This document shows, piece by piece, positions 37,149 through 48,200 of a stretch of DNA of 64,000 nt. The translations under genes and the position numbers were made by a program. How positions within the stretch are numbered: position 1 is the first letter of the stretch; every line of letters starts with the position of its first letter. The notes under the pieces were generated by a model. That model was not told the DNA's origin, made no database searches, and was given only the letters and a program-made list of their open reading frames with translations. Source of the stretch: Punica granatum (lineage: Eukaryota > Streptophyta > Magnoliopsida > Myrtales > Lythraceae); the NCBI RefSeq assembly GCF_007655135.1, contig NC_045132.1, positions 10,478,001 to 10,542,000 on the forward strand, given 5' to 3'.

Positions 37149-38580
37149 TGATGCGGACCTCACGAAGGATTGTGAAACCCGAATACCAACTTAAATCGAT
37201 TCCCAAATTGCCAAACACAGATTTAGATAAAGAAGATTCTTGACCCGTTGTTTATAGAGAAACAAGAACCAACAATATCAAGACAAGGATTATTGACCCG
37301 TTGTTTATGGAGAAACAAGAACCAATAATATCAAAATGTACCAAACAATCACAAGCTGTCACACTTGTTCTTTCGAAGGAGTTCAATGAAGAACAACGGA
37401 GAAATCTCACCAAAATACCAGAATAGTCTACCTCTGATAAGCTACTCAGCCTCCTTTATATAAGCCTAAGAGAATCTGGAAACTAATAAACTAGGCAACT
37501 GGAATAACCTTAGTTTCCTAAAGGCAGAAATAACAAAGGAAACTAAATAAATGCTATCTAGAATAGTTGGCAGTTTTTTATTCCATCTTCAACATCTTAT
37601 GGGAAGATAGTTGAATAAAGGCCTTTAGAGACCCAATTGAATTAGACTCCTCTTGGCCCAAAAAGCCCATCAGCAAGCTCTCCATAGCTTGTTGGATTTG
37701 TTTGGCCTTCGCCCGTGTGATTGGCCCACTCGGAACATGCAAGCCTCCAAGATCTTGTGCTTCAGCTCCCTCTTCACGAGTCCGACTTCCAAGCTCGTGT
37801 GCATTAGCCTCATTGTCATGCACATGATCCTCATCATTACGCTTTAGGAAACTAAGGTTATTCGAGTTGCCTAGTATATTAGTTTCTAGTTTCTCCTAGG
37901 CTTATATAAAGGAGGTTGAGTAGCTTATCATGGTAGACTATTCTGGTATTCTAGTGAGATTTTCTCCTTTGTTCTTCATTGAACTCCTTCAAACGAACAA
38001 GTGTGACAGCTTGTGATTGTTCGGTACACATTGATATTATTGGTTCTTGTTTCTTCATAAACAACGGGTCAATAATCCTTGTTTTGATATTGTTGGTTCT
38101 TGTTTCTCTATAAACAACGAGTCAATAATCCTCTTTATCTAAATCTGTGTTTGGCGATTTGGGAATCGATTCAAGTTGGTCGTCGGGTTTCACAATCCTT
38201 CATGAGGTCCGCATTATTTTGGTATCATAGCATCAGGCTCCAAATCAGGTTTATCCTATCCTTTATATTTTAATTCGTTGAATTTCATTCCATCTAGCCT
38301 GTTCGTTCTAGATTGATTAGTAGCAAAAAAAAAGAGAGAAAAAAAAATTCGGCCAAAAAAAATAGAGCTGAAAACAAAAAAAGATAGAAAGAAAAGAATG
38401 AAGCCGTCGGTGTCAATTTGATCCGGATTCTTTGCATCAGATCATTCTAAAGTTGTTATTTACCTTGTTGTTGATCCTCGTTGATTTTGCTCCCATAATT
38501 ACCCAATAACTGATCTTCCATATTCCCTTCCCTATATCATCCTCCATATCTTTCCATCCATATATTACTCTGATATATTC
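36779..38580. repeat. Large palindrome of two divergent LTR-leader units
   Basis: Arms 36779-37523 and 37842-38580 (about 740 bp each) are imperfect reverse complements around a 318 bp spacer. Each arm runs from LTR interior through the LTR end and primer site into the leader, pointing outward. In the right arm the LTR end is at 38216, followed by TTTTGGTATCATAGC. Confidence 0.9.
37149..37841 (-). repeat. 5'-truncated LTR with polyprotein-tail coding stretch
   Basis: It ends GAGGTCCGCATCA on the minus strand and is cut at 37841 by the inverted copy, so its start is missing. The region 37578-37823 encodes GLHVPSGPITRAKAKQIQQAM, again a polyprotein C-terminus within LTR sequence. Two near-identical 'ttgacccgttgtttat' segments lie around 37240 and 37295. 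Confidence 0.7.
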
Positions 38581-41500
38581 TGATGCAAATCGTAGCACGA
38601 CTTCAAGGGATCCAGTTCAACTTCCAATTGGACCGATTACGCGAGCACGAGTAAAGAAGTTTAAAGATGAACTCAACGGCCTGATTCAAGAGGTTTGGGC
38701 TCAAGCAAATTCGTGGAGGCCCATTGGACATGAACCATGTGATCAACAAAAATCCATCAACATGATTCAAGTTATAGAAGATTCCGGACTGTCACGACCC
38801 GAAATTTCAGCTGAATTTCCCCTATATTTCCTCGATATCTATTATCACATAAACTATTCATATAAAACCTAGTTTCCATAACTCTCAACAACATATAACC
38901 AATCTAGCTAGCTCTCTCTCTCTCACACACACATATATATTCTAAGAGAGCCACTTCACTAAACCTACTAAACAAAAATTTCAGGTCGTAACATATTTAA
39001 ATCCATTCTATACAAAAAGAATATCTATCAAATAACTAAGGTCCCTACCTAGTTCTCCGAGCTGATCCTCGATATCAAAAATGGTTCTCCCGCACAGCTA
39101 GAAGCTTATCTGGAAAAATATATGCAGAGTGTGAGCTGCATCTCAGTGAGCACTAAATTCTAAAGCAAAATGAATAATATTAAGTGATAAATATATTTTA
39201 GACAACCAATTATTCATATAGATAGTAGTAGCATAACCAAGTCTATCGATTAATTCACTAACAGGACCTATTAGACAATACGTACAAATGATTACTAAGT
39301 TCATTCATCAACAATCAATTACCCTTATAACCATATAAACTATTATTAGAATTAACCATTAACCCAACATCATCTTGCACTCTTAGCCTAACTAAATCAA
39401 ATTAGCAAACAATACAGCTTCCACATAATAATTCAGATAATCATAGCAATCATCACATTTACAGCAATCCAACCAAACAAACAATATACAACACAACCAA
39501 ATCAATATAGCCATAGGATTGCATTCCCTCGCAACAGAGTTGTGACGGTACCTTGACCTCGCACTTCTCGCTCATATCATTCTCGACTCCCAATATCCAT
39601 ATCTCATAAGTGGGGGCTGCCTATTAACCTCTGGCGGTAAGAGTTGACCTCAATTTGTATTCCGCCGGGTCTTAGTGACCGATCGGGTCCCTTTTTCTAT
39701 TCCGCCGGGTCCAGCGGCCGATTAGGCCCCTATTTATATTCCGCCGGGTCTAGCGGCTGATCATGCCCCCATTTATATTCCGCCGGGTCCAGCGACCGAT
39801 CATGCCCTATTTGTATTTCGATGGGTCCAGCGGGCGATTTGGCCCATTTTGTAATCCGCCGGGTCCAGCGGTCCCGTGGCTATAGTCAAACAACAATCAC
39901 AAACACAATCAACTGCAACCACGCCATCTCATATCATATACCCACACCAAACTCTTATTCCCAAATTATCGCAATTTCCGCATGCACAAACATAATCCCA
40001 AATCAAGGTGAAACATAAAAGGCCATATAGCTTAGATCCTTCCCCACAACATAGCAAGACCGATTCCTTAATCTCACTGTCACTATATTCATCTTAAATA
40101 ATTTATAATTATAATACATAATTTTACAAGGAATTAGAGTATTCACATAACATACATATAATTATATATATCATTTCACAATGGAATGAAGTACTCACCA
40201 ATGGCTCCCAAAAATATAAATCACCAAGTTCAAGTCTTCGAGATACATGGCTTTGGTAAACTCCATCCCTGACAGGTATTAAATTTAATAAGACACCAAT
40301 TTATAAGCATATATCACACCACCAGGTAACTAATCATACTCTTTGACAGTACATTTATTCCCTTAAAAATTATAGATTATATTGCAAGTTAGTTTTTCAT
40401 TTCAATATGACTTAGGATAATTCACACCAAAAATAGAAAATCTCAATCCAATCAAGTTTAGTGCAAGGCAGCAAATCGACTCTTTAAATCAAAGTTTCAT
40501 TCTAGCCATCTCCATGACCTTAAAATTGTAACTCAGAATTTCCTGAAAATTTAAAGCTTACTGAATCAATTACAAGCAGGGAGGTAACCAATTAAGAAAT
40601 GGAAGTGTTAATTTACGAACCAATAGATCAGTTGAACCACAAAAGAAGAAAAAATCCAACTATAAACCCCATATAATTAGCTTCCCATGTTCCGTTTAAC
40701 ATCTGTGGCTCATTTACTAGGCTGAATATCAACTTTAGAAATCACAAAAACACTATCTTCTTCATCACCCATCGAACTTTTGAAGATCGAGACCTTAATC
40801 AACAAGAGCCCCAATCCTCAAACCTAACTATGAATCAGTAAAAACAGAATGAAGAGAGTCTAGATAGGCCAAGAATAAATAGAAAGGTACATGTAAATCC
40901 TATTGGTAAGCATGCTTAAAACCATAAACTATGAATTCGCAACAACACCCCACCTAATTTATCAAACTGCCAAAACCGAAATTGAGTTGAGATGGGGGCA
41001 AAAGATGTTTTAATGAACAACTAACCTAGTGAATAATAATGTTTAGGAGATAAAAAGCCAACTTCAGAACTTCAACTTAGTCTCCTTTCTCTACCGTTTC
41101 CCTCGATTCTCCTCTAGCTATGCACCTTAGCTCTCTCTCTCTGTTCTTCTTTGTTTGTTCCCTGTCTTTTCTCTACAGAATTAGAGCAAGGGAAGGAAAG
41201 AAGAAACAAACCAACGAAATGGAAGAAAAAGGAATGGCGGTGGAAAATGGAATCTGCTGGGGGAGAGTGTTGGGCCACGTGGGTCCTTTGGATCTTTTTT
41301 TTTTCCAAGACACTTGCATTATAGTCATATGTGCACGTATATATAATATAGATATATATATCAATACCTATATAAGTCAGCGGTGTCAACCAGCAGCAAT
41401 ATATAAACATATATGCATATAAAATACATAAAACATATATAATTAGTTATATTTAGGTTGAAATTGGCGGATTTCACACGGACAAGGCTAAATTCAACAA

Positions 41501-42085
41501 GTGTTTGAGGAAGCTTCTAGAATATTTGATGATCAAGAGAAGATATCATCAGATTTGTTTAAAGTTTAAATCTCATAGATATATTTTAGGGATATTTAGA
41601 TTTCATATCTTTATAGATTATGCCATATCTCTATCGATATTTTAGATTTTATTTTCTTTATCTTTAGGAGGAGATATGGCCAGATTAGGATTAGTTTATG
41701 TCTATATATATTCATCTTAGTCATTTTTTTTAAAGGAAGGAACATTCAGAAAATTGTGAGAGTATTCTATTTGGTTCATGAAAAACTAATTCGAACTTAT
41801 CGGAATTTTCCGTGGCGTTCATCATCGACTTTTCAAACGACTTTCCACCACCGTTTGTAGAGTCTTCATCGACTTATCAAACGGCTTTCCATCACCGTTT
41901 GTGGCGTCTTCCTATATACCGAGCTTCTTGTTTCGCATTAAACAACAGATTGAGGTCAATTATATCAAGGTTCTTGTTTTTGTCGTAAACAACGGGTCGA
42001 AGGTTTGTCACTCAAATCTGATCATGGAACGATCTTGGGTTCCTTTAGTTGTCGGGTCTCGTCATTCTTGGCGGGAATCGCTTCA
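38581..42085 (+). repeat. Plus-strand Ty3/gypsy LTR split by a solo LTR
   Basis: Outer pieces 38581-38784 and 41484-42085, plus one copy of CGGAC, make an LTR of about 815 bp. It starts near TGATGCAAATCG and ends CGCTTCA, followed by the primer site TTTGGTATCACAGC (42086). The left piece encodes QLPIGPITRARVKKFKDELN and NMIQVIEDSG, a polyprotein tail. A fragment of leader follows to about 42184. The start is placed at the palindrome boundary and may not be the true terminus. Confidence 0.65.
38790..41478 (-). mobile_element. Solo LTR, diverged Tekay-like family
   Basis: Ends TGTCACGACC (38790) and TTTCACA (41478) match the termini of the LTRs at 28668 and 34966 in type. The flanks are CGGAC on both sides (38785-38789, 41479-41483). 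Length is 2689 bp. Units around CCGCCGGGTCCAGCGG recur at 39655-39875. Identity to the 28.7 kb LTR is limited outside the ends and the unit array, so this is a separate subfamily. No internal region is present, as expected after LTR-LTR recombination. Confidence 0.92.
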
Positions 42086-42184
42086 TTTGGTATCACAGCA
42101 TCAGGCTCCAAATCGGGTTTATCCTATCCTTTTTTGTTTCAATTTGCTGAGTTTCGCTTCATCGAGTTTGTTCTTTGTGGATTC
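42086..42184 (+). other. Primer site and leader fragment
   Basis: TTTGGTATCACAGCATCAGG, then a leader similar to 38217-38300. It breaks off at about 42184, where Tekay-like LTR sequence begins in mid-repeat. Confidence 0.7.
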
Positions 42185-43123
42185 ATAGCCATAGGACTGC
42201 TGGACCCGGCGGATTATAAAAGGGGCCTGATCGGTCGCCGAACCTGGTGGAATATAAATAGGGACTTGATCGGTCGCTGGACCCGGGGAATATAAATAGG
42301 GGCCTGACGGCCGCTAGACCCGGCAGAATACAAATTGGGGCCTGATCGGCCGCTAGACTCGGCGGAATATAAGTAGGTGCATGATCGGCCGCTGGACCGG
42401 CGGAATATAAATGAAGGTCAACTCTTACCGCCAGAGGTTAATGGGCGGCCCCCGCTGATGAGATTTGATATGTGAATGAACATATAATTTCTTTGAGGTA
42501 TGCAGGGTCACGGTACCGTCAAAACTTGTCGCAAGGCAATGCGACCCCATGGCTATATTATTGTTGTTTGGATTTGGTTGCCATATGAGTTGTATGAAAG
42601 GATGATCTTGGTATTGGATTCTATATCTCGGTGGAATATGTATATAAATAGATATATTATTGATTGTTGTGAATTGTGATGTTAACATAATAGTTCATTT
42701 TACGTTGGAATATAGTACTCACCGAGTTGCAGCTCACTCATTGCATACATTTTTCCAGATGAGCTAGAAGCTAGACTAGCCGCACAGGAGGACTTTTGGA
42801 TAACGGGGATCAGCGTGAAGGATTTTTGGCAAGTAGGCCCACTCATAGTATCGGTAGTAAGTTTTCGTAAATGTCACAGTTCTGTTACGACCTGAAACTT
42901 TTGTTTAGTTAGTTTAGTGGTATAATTGCAGCAGAACACTCTAATGAGGGTATATATGTACATTAGAATCTGTTAGATTGATTATATGTTTATATAGAGC
43001 TTGCTAGGTTGGTTTAATGTGTTGGGAGTCATGGAAACATATTATACATATATGAGTTGCGTATATGACAATGGATATTAAGGAATAGAGGGGAAACTCT
43101 ACTATAAGTTTCGGGCCGTGACA
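42185..43123 (+). repeat. Truncated Tekay-like LTR serving as 5' LTR of the chimera
   Basis: Starts within the 39 bp unit array (GGACCCGGCGGATTATAAAAG) and follows the reverse complement of 28668-29760 to the end GGGCCGTGACA at 43123. It lacks the first 1.5 kb of the LTR, including the expected U3 promoter start. Confidence 0.85.
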
Positions 43124-43277
43124 TTTTTGGTATTAGAGCCTAGGTTATAGGATTCTGTAGACTTAGTGCGCCTGATCCCCGTTCTTTTTGATTAGTTGCG
43201 ACCCCAAGACGGGATATATCTCATAATTGTGTTTGTTAAATGCTTGATTAACTTGTGTATTGCTTAGGAAATTAGCA
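43124..43277 (+). promoter_or_regulatory. Primer-binding site and leader
   Basis: TTTTTGGTATTAGAGCC follows the LTR end at once. GGTATTAGAGC differs by one base from the initiator Met tRNA complement TGGTATCAGAGC. The short leader reaches the gag ATG at 43278. Confidence 0.8.
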
Positions 43278-45250
43278 ATGGGACCCAAACGTGCGAGGCG
43301 GGGTCGACGTAGGTACCGCACAGCCGAGAATTTAGCTGATCAGGACCCACTTGAGCCTATGACAGAAGATCAAGTGTCTCAAACTCCTCAAGAGGCTGCT
43401 GAGGCTCCTAGGGATCAAGATTCGCCAATCCACCAAACGTTAGCCGCCATGACTCATCTAGTTGAGCAGCAAGCGCAACTAATTGAGCAACAAACGGCTT
43501 TCTTCCAGAGGCAAGCAGCACAGCCGAGTGCATCCACATCTCACATGGAGTCACAATTGACGCCGTATGAAAGGTTCATACAGAGACGCCTCCGACCAGT
43601 ACTGTGCGGAGACGCCTCTGACCAGTACTGTGCGGAGACGCCTCCGACCCTCTTGGAATTGAGCATGAAGGAGATGGCGCAAGGCCAAAGATTCGAAGAA
43701 TACGCCACCAAATGGCATGCCCAAGCGGCGAAACACATCCCCTCGATCAGCAAAGTACAACAAATCCAGTTGTTCCACTCCACCCTAAGGGGAGTGTACT
43801 ATTCGCATCTGTTGGCTCACACTTCGTCATTCTCCGACCTCATCGAGGCTAGGAAAAAGCTCGACTTGGGGATCAACTTGGCAGGATAGAGGGCCCCGCC
43901 GTCAAAGGAGAGGAATCTACAAAAAGGACTTCCGCGATGCCAACCTCTTCCAGTAGAAGAAGGGGAAAGGAGGTCTCAGTCAACGCTGTTAATCCGGCAC
44001 GCCCAACGTCCCAGCAATACTCGATAAATTACACGCCCCTACCGCCTGTTGTTCCTGCTTACACCCCGCCGGCGCCGCAATACCAACCTCAACCCTCATT
44101 GCCCGTCGTCCATCGCTACGCATCTACCCCACCTCAAGCCCCCCAATACCGACCCGCATCTTCGGGAGCTCCTCAGTTGGCTTAGCAGGTCCCACCTCCG
44201 CAGGGTCAACCGGGTGGTGCAGTACAATCGCGACCTCGTAGGCAATACCCGTCCTTGCCGGTTCCGCTTTCCCACATGTACCAACAGCTCCGTGCAAGTA
44301 ACTAAATAGGCACGATAGCACCCGGCCCAACTTCGACCCAACCATTCAGGATCGGAGCAAGCAATGTGAATATCATCGAGGCGCGCCGGCCGGGGGCATA
44401 CCTTGAATAATTGTTGGAAGCTACGGGAGAGGATCCAGGAGATGATCGACGCAAAAGAGCTCACGTTCAACGCCGTACGATCCTCGAACGCGCAGGCTAA
44501 CCCCTTCCCTGATCATGGACCGGCCCAAGGGCCTTCCATCAATATGATCGACATATGCGCGTTAGAGGAGGGCGAAAGCGAACAAGGCGGTCCCTCCCCC
44601 TTCGTGATTGAATACGTCCCCACGGAAGCTACGGTTGGGTTCGCGGGGATTGGCACATCTCCTGCCCCGTTCGTCATAGATATTCCCCCCGAGAACCATA
44701 CTCAGACGATAAGGTCCCCTGGACCTATGAAGGAGGTGTCGGGAACCTCGAACAACAATTCAACGTCATGGGCGTGACGCGCTCGGGACTGCTATATGAG
44801 AACCCGGCAGCTGCGGACAAAGGGAAGGCACTCGCAGCAGAAGTAGAGGCAATACTCAGAGCCCCGCCAACTCCGCCCAAGAAGATGACCGAAGAAGAGG
44901 CTGAATCCTTCATGAAGATCATCAAGGCGAGTGAGTATAAGGTAGTGGAGCAGATGGCCAAATCTCCGGCCCAGGTCTCGTTGCTCGCCCTCTTCCTCAA
45001 CTCGGAACCACATAGAGAAGCCCTCCTGCGGGTCCTAACGGCCCCACAAGTTCCCAAAGGGACACCTCCGGACCGGATAGAGGAGACCGTCAGCTCCATC
45101 TTCTCTAATACCATCTTGTTTTCGGATGACGAGCTCCCCTCTGAAGGATGCGCACATTCCCGGGCGTTGCACATTGTCTGCAAGTGCAACAACCATATCG
45201 TTGGTCAAGTCATGATTGACAACGACTTCGCGCTCAACGTATGCCCGGTG
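43278..45250 (+). pseudogene. Chimeric gag, Tekay-like start fused to Tat-like gag
   Basis: MGPKRARRGRRRYRTAENLA... to PYERFIQRRLRPVLCGD resembles a Tekay-type gag start. After a 26 bp tandem repeat (about 43586-43650) it changes to ELSMKEMAQGQRFEEYATKW, HIPSISKVQQIQLFHSTLRG and LLAHTSSFSDLIEARKKLD, typical of Tat-lineage gag. Later pieces in other frames give SVNAVNPARPTSQQYSINY, ERIQEMIDAKELTFNAV and GVTRSGLLYENP. The last, ALHIVCKCNNHIVGQVMIDN (to 45250), is the start of the aspartic protease. Several stops and frameshifts make it non-coding today. The solo LTR interrupts the protease exactly at 45250. Confidence 0.85.
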
Positions 45251-48200
45251 TGTCAGCACCCCATTTTGGCTCACCATCCCAAACAACGATATTAGCAATG
45301 ATCCAAGCCACGACTTGAGCAGAATACAGAAAACGGCTAGGCAGAGCAAGAAATCACTATTCATCCTCAAGTCGGCAAAATGGAGCAAATGACCCATGGA
45401 CATGACAGAAGGACTCTAGGGGTCACTAAAGGGCAACAGAGCGACCAGAGAGCTCAACAATGTCCAAAACCGGCATTTTCAGTGTACTACACGGACGATA
45501 CTATTTTCCGATAGTTCGCTTGGTCGTCGGAAGATAGTAAATATTGGATTCCAAAAATCCACATCAGTGCCAAAAAGATGGAAAATGTCTTCAAAGGCAT
45601 TTTGCAAATCATCTGCTCTATACAGAACAATTTTCTGTATACTGACAACTTTTCAGTGGAAGTCCAAAAATGCCGGTTTTCTGGAGAAAAGTTAATGCCA
45701 AATATCAGACGCGGCCATGCCCCATCAGCACACAGAGCATGAATAATGCTTCAGATTGTCTCTTGGAAGTCACACAGACATTTCAAATGACTTCTGAATG
45801 TTAAAACAAGCATATCCCTCTTCAGAAGAGCATAGCCGGAGAATGGTCTGATGGAATTACGGCAAACGAAGTTCACACCGCATCGCCCAGAAAACTCTAG
45901 CAAACATTCACAATTGGGCAAAACAGACAGCAAAACCTTTCATGGTTTCCCGAGTAACCTCTGAGGAGCGGAAATGACCATTTTCAGTGGAAATCCATGT
46001 CCGGAGGTCCTCTTTGGGGAAACTTGACGCCGAATGCTTACGTTACACAATGCTAGCCTTCTCAAGGCTCAATGTGGAATCGTCGGAATAAATCACACAA
46101 CTCATCTAGACCTCCCGAACAACGCTTTAGAGGTCTCAGATACACTCTTCAAGTTCTTGGAGGTCTGATCTTGACAAACAGAGATTACAGTAATCTCCGG
46201 AGTGCCCAAGCAACTCAGAAGTCATCCTGAGAAATCCAGTTTCGACCTCCTAGGACGTCTCCGGCCCCACGTTAGCATTACCGGCTTAAGGGATGATTGT
46301 TCACGTTGTCTGACAACTTATGTCAAAATGACCAACGTGAGATGCATATAAGAAATATGCTGTCAGAAGCGGACAACTTCGCCCTGGTCGCTTGCAATGA
46401 GCAAAATCGGCTTCCGAGCCTCACACACATCCGGGACATTTCTCAATGAAAAATGTCAATCTCGGGCTCATTAACTCCGTTTTCACGCGTATATCGACAA
46501 TTCGACGTTCAATTCGAACCACGAACTTCGAATAGGCAACCAATTGAGACCCGAGTCTTTTCCCGGTTTCTCCTCTCAAGCCGTGGGACCCACGGGCTGC
46601 CCAAGGGCAACCGCCCTTTGCCCCAAAGCTTTCGGCCTTTTCCTCTTCCTCTCTTACCCTCACCTAGCCCAAAATATCTTTGGTCTTTCTAGTCAACACT
46701 CAAGCCATTAACTCTACCTCCATTAATGCTTCTTGGCTCTTCCTCATCAAGATACATGGAGGACATTCATCCTCATCTCCATTAGGGCAACCGACTTTTG
46801 CTAATGAGGCCCTTAATGGTGCTTTGTTTTGCTTAATTGCTCATTAGCTTCACATATATATTGCATACTTTTCATTAAGCTAATGAGGGATGAAGCACAC
46901 ATAATCTTGCTAGTTTCTCCCTCTAGAAAATGCTCTCAACTTCTTAGGAACCAGCAGCAAGCAAAGAACTTCATGAAAACCGAAAACCAAGCCAAATATC
47001 TTTGGAGTTTAGGTCGGGATCCATAGCGGGCACTATTCCGACTTATATCCAAAATTCTTCAAACTTCATAGACGACCTGTTTTGGACCCAAGGATCCCAT
47101 TTCTGAACCCAGTTTTTTAGTTTGGAGTCATTTGCTTATCGTTGTGGCCGTTTCGGGTGAAGTTGGAGCTCTCGGGTGAACAAGGACGCGTCACCAGCGT
47201 CCGTCACCGAGCGTCACCAGCGTCCGTCACCGAGCACCCCAGCGTCCGTCACCGAGCGTCACCAGCGTCCGTCACCGAGCACCCCAGCGTCCGTCACCAG
47301 CGTCACCAGCCCTTGTCACCGAGCACCCCAGCGTTCGTCATCGAGCACGCCCGTGCCAGTCACCAGCGCCCGTCACCAGCGCCACCAACGCTCGTCACCG
47401 AGCACGCTCGTGCCTGTCACCGTGCCCGACGCCCGCTCCTGTCATCAGCGCCCGTCACCAGCGCCCGTCACCAGCGCCCGTAACCAGCGTCACTAGCGCC
47501 CGTCACCGAGCACGCCCGTGCCTGTCACCGTGCCCGACGCCCACGCCTGTCATCAGCGCCACCAGCGCCCGTCACCAGCGCCACCAGCGCCCGTCACCAG
47601 CATCACCAGCGCTCGTCACCGAGCACGCCCGTGCCTGTCACCGTGCCCGACGCCTGCGTCTGTCATCAGCGCCACCAGCGCCCGTCCCCAGCGCCACCAG
47701 CGCCCGTCCCCAGCGCCACCAGCGCTCATCATCCAGCACTCTCGTGCTTGTCACCGTGCCCGACACCAGCGCCCGTCACCAGCGCCACCCGCGCCCGTCA
47801 CCGAGCACACCCGTGCCCAGCGCCACCTGCGTCTGTCATCAGCGCCACCAGCGCCCGTCACCAGCGCCACCTGCGCCCGTCACCGAGCACACCCGTGCCC
47901 AGTGCCACCAGCGCCCGTCACCAGCGCCACCAGTACTTGTCGTGCCTGTCACCGTGCCCGACACCCGTGCCCATCATCGGCGCTCGTCATCGTGCCCGAC
48001 GCCCGTCACCGTGCTTGGCCGTACCCGCGCGCGTCCACCCTTGCACCCGAATACCCTTTCAAGGGTTCCACCGAGTCACCCGACTCTCAAACACTTCCCC
48101 GACTCTTTCCTCGTATCCCGAGGCTAGGTAAAACATTCTCGACTTAGAGGAGTTAGGGCTTTTCATATTTTTGCATGGCTATGGAGTATTATGGTGTTTC

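Noticed and set aside
43128..43139. TGGTATTAGAGC-like motifs as tRNA genes
   Set aside because: These 12-18 bp motifs are primer-binding sites after LTR ends; no cloverleaf surrounds them.
44725..45403. Minus-strand frames over the Tat gag region
   Set aside because: Shadows of the gag/protease pieces on the plus strand, with no motifs.
47142..48147. Long proline- and alanine-rich open frames on the plus strand
   Set aside because: They are open in three phases at once and follow the GC-rich minisatellite of an LTR. The same happens in the inverted copy (62812-63150). No start context or domain supports a gene.
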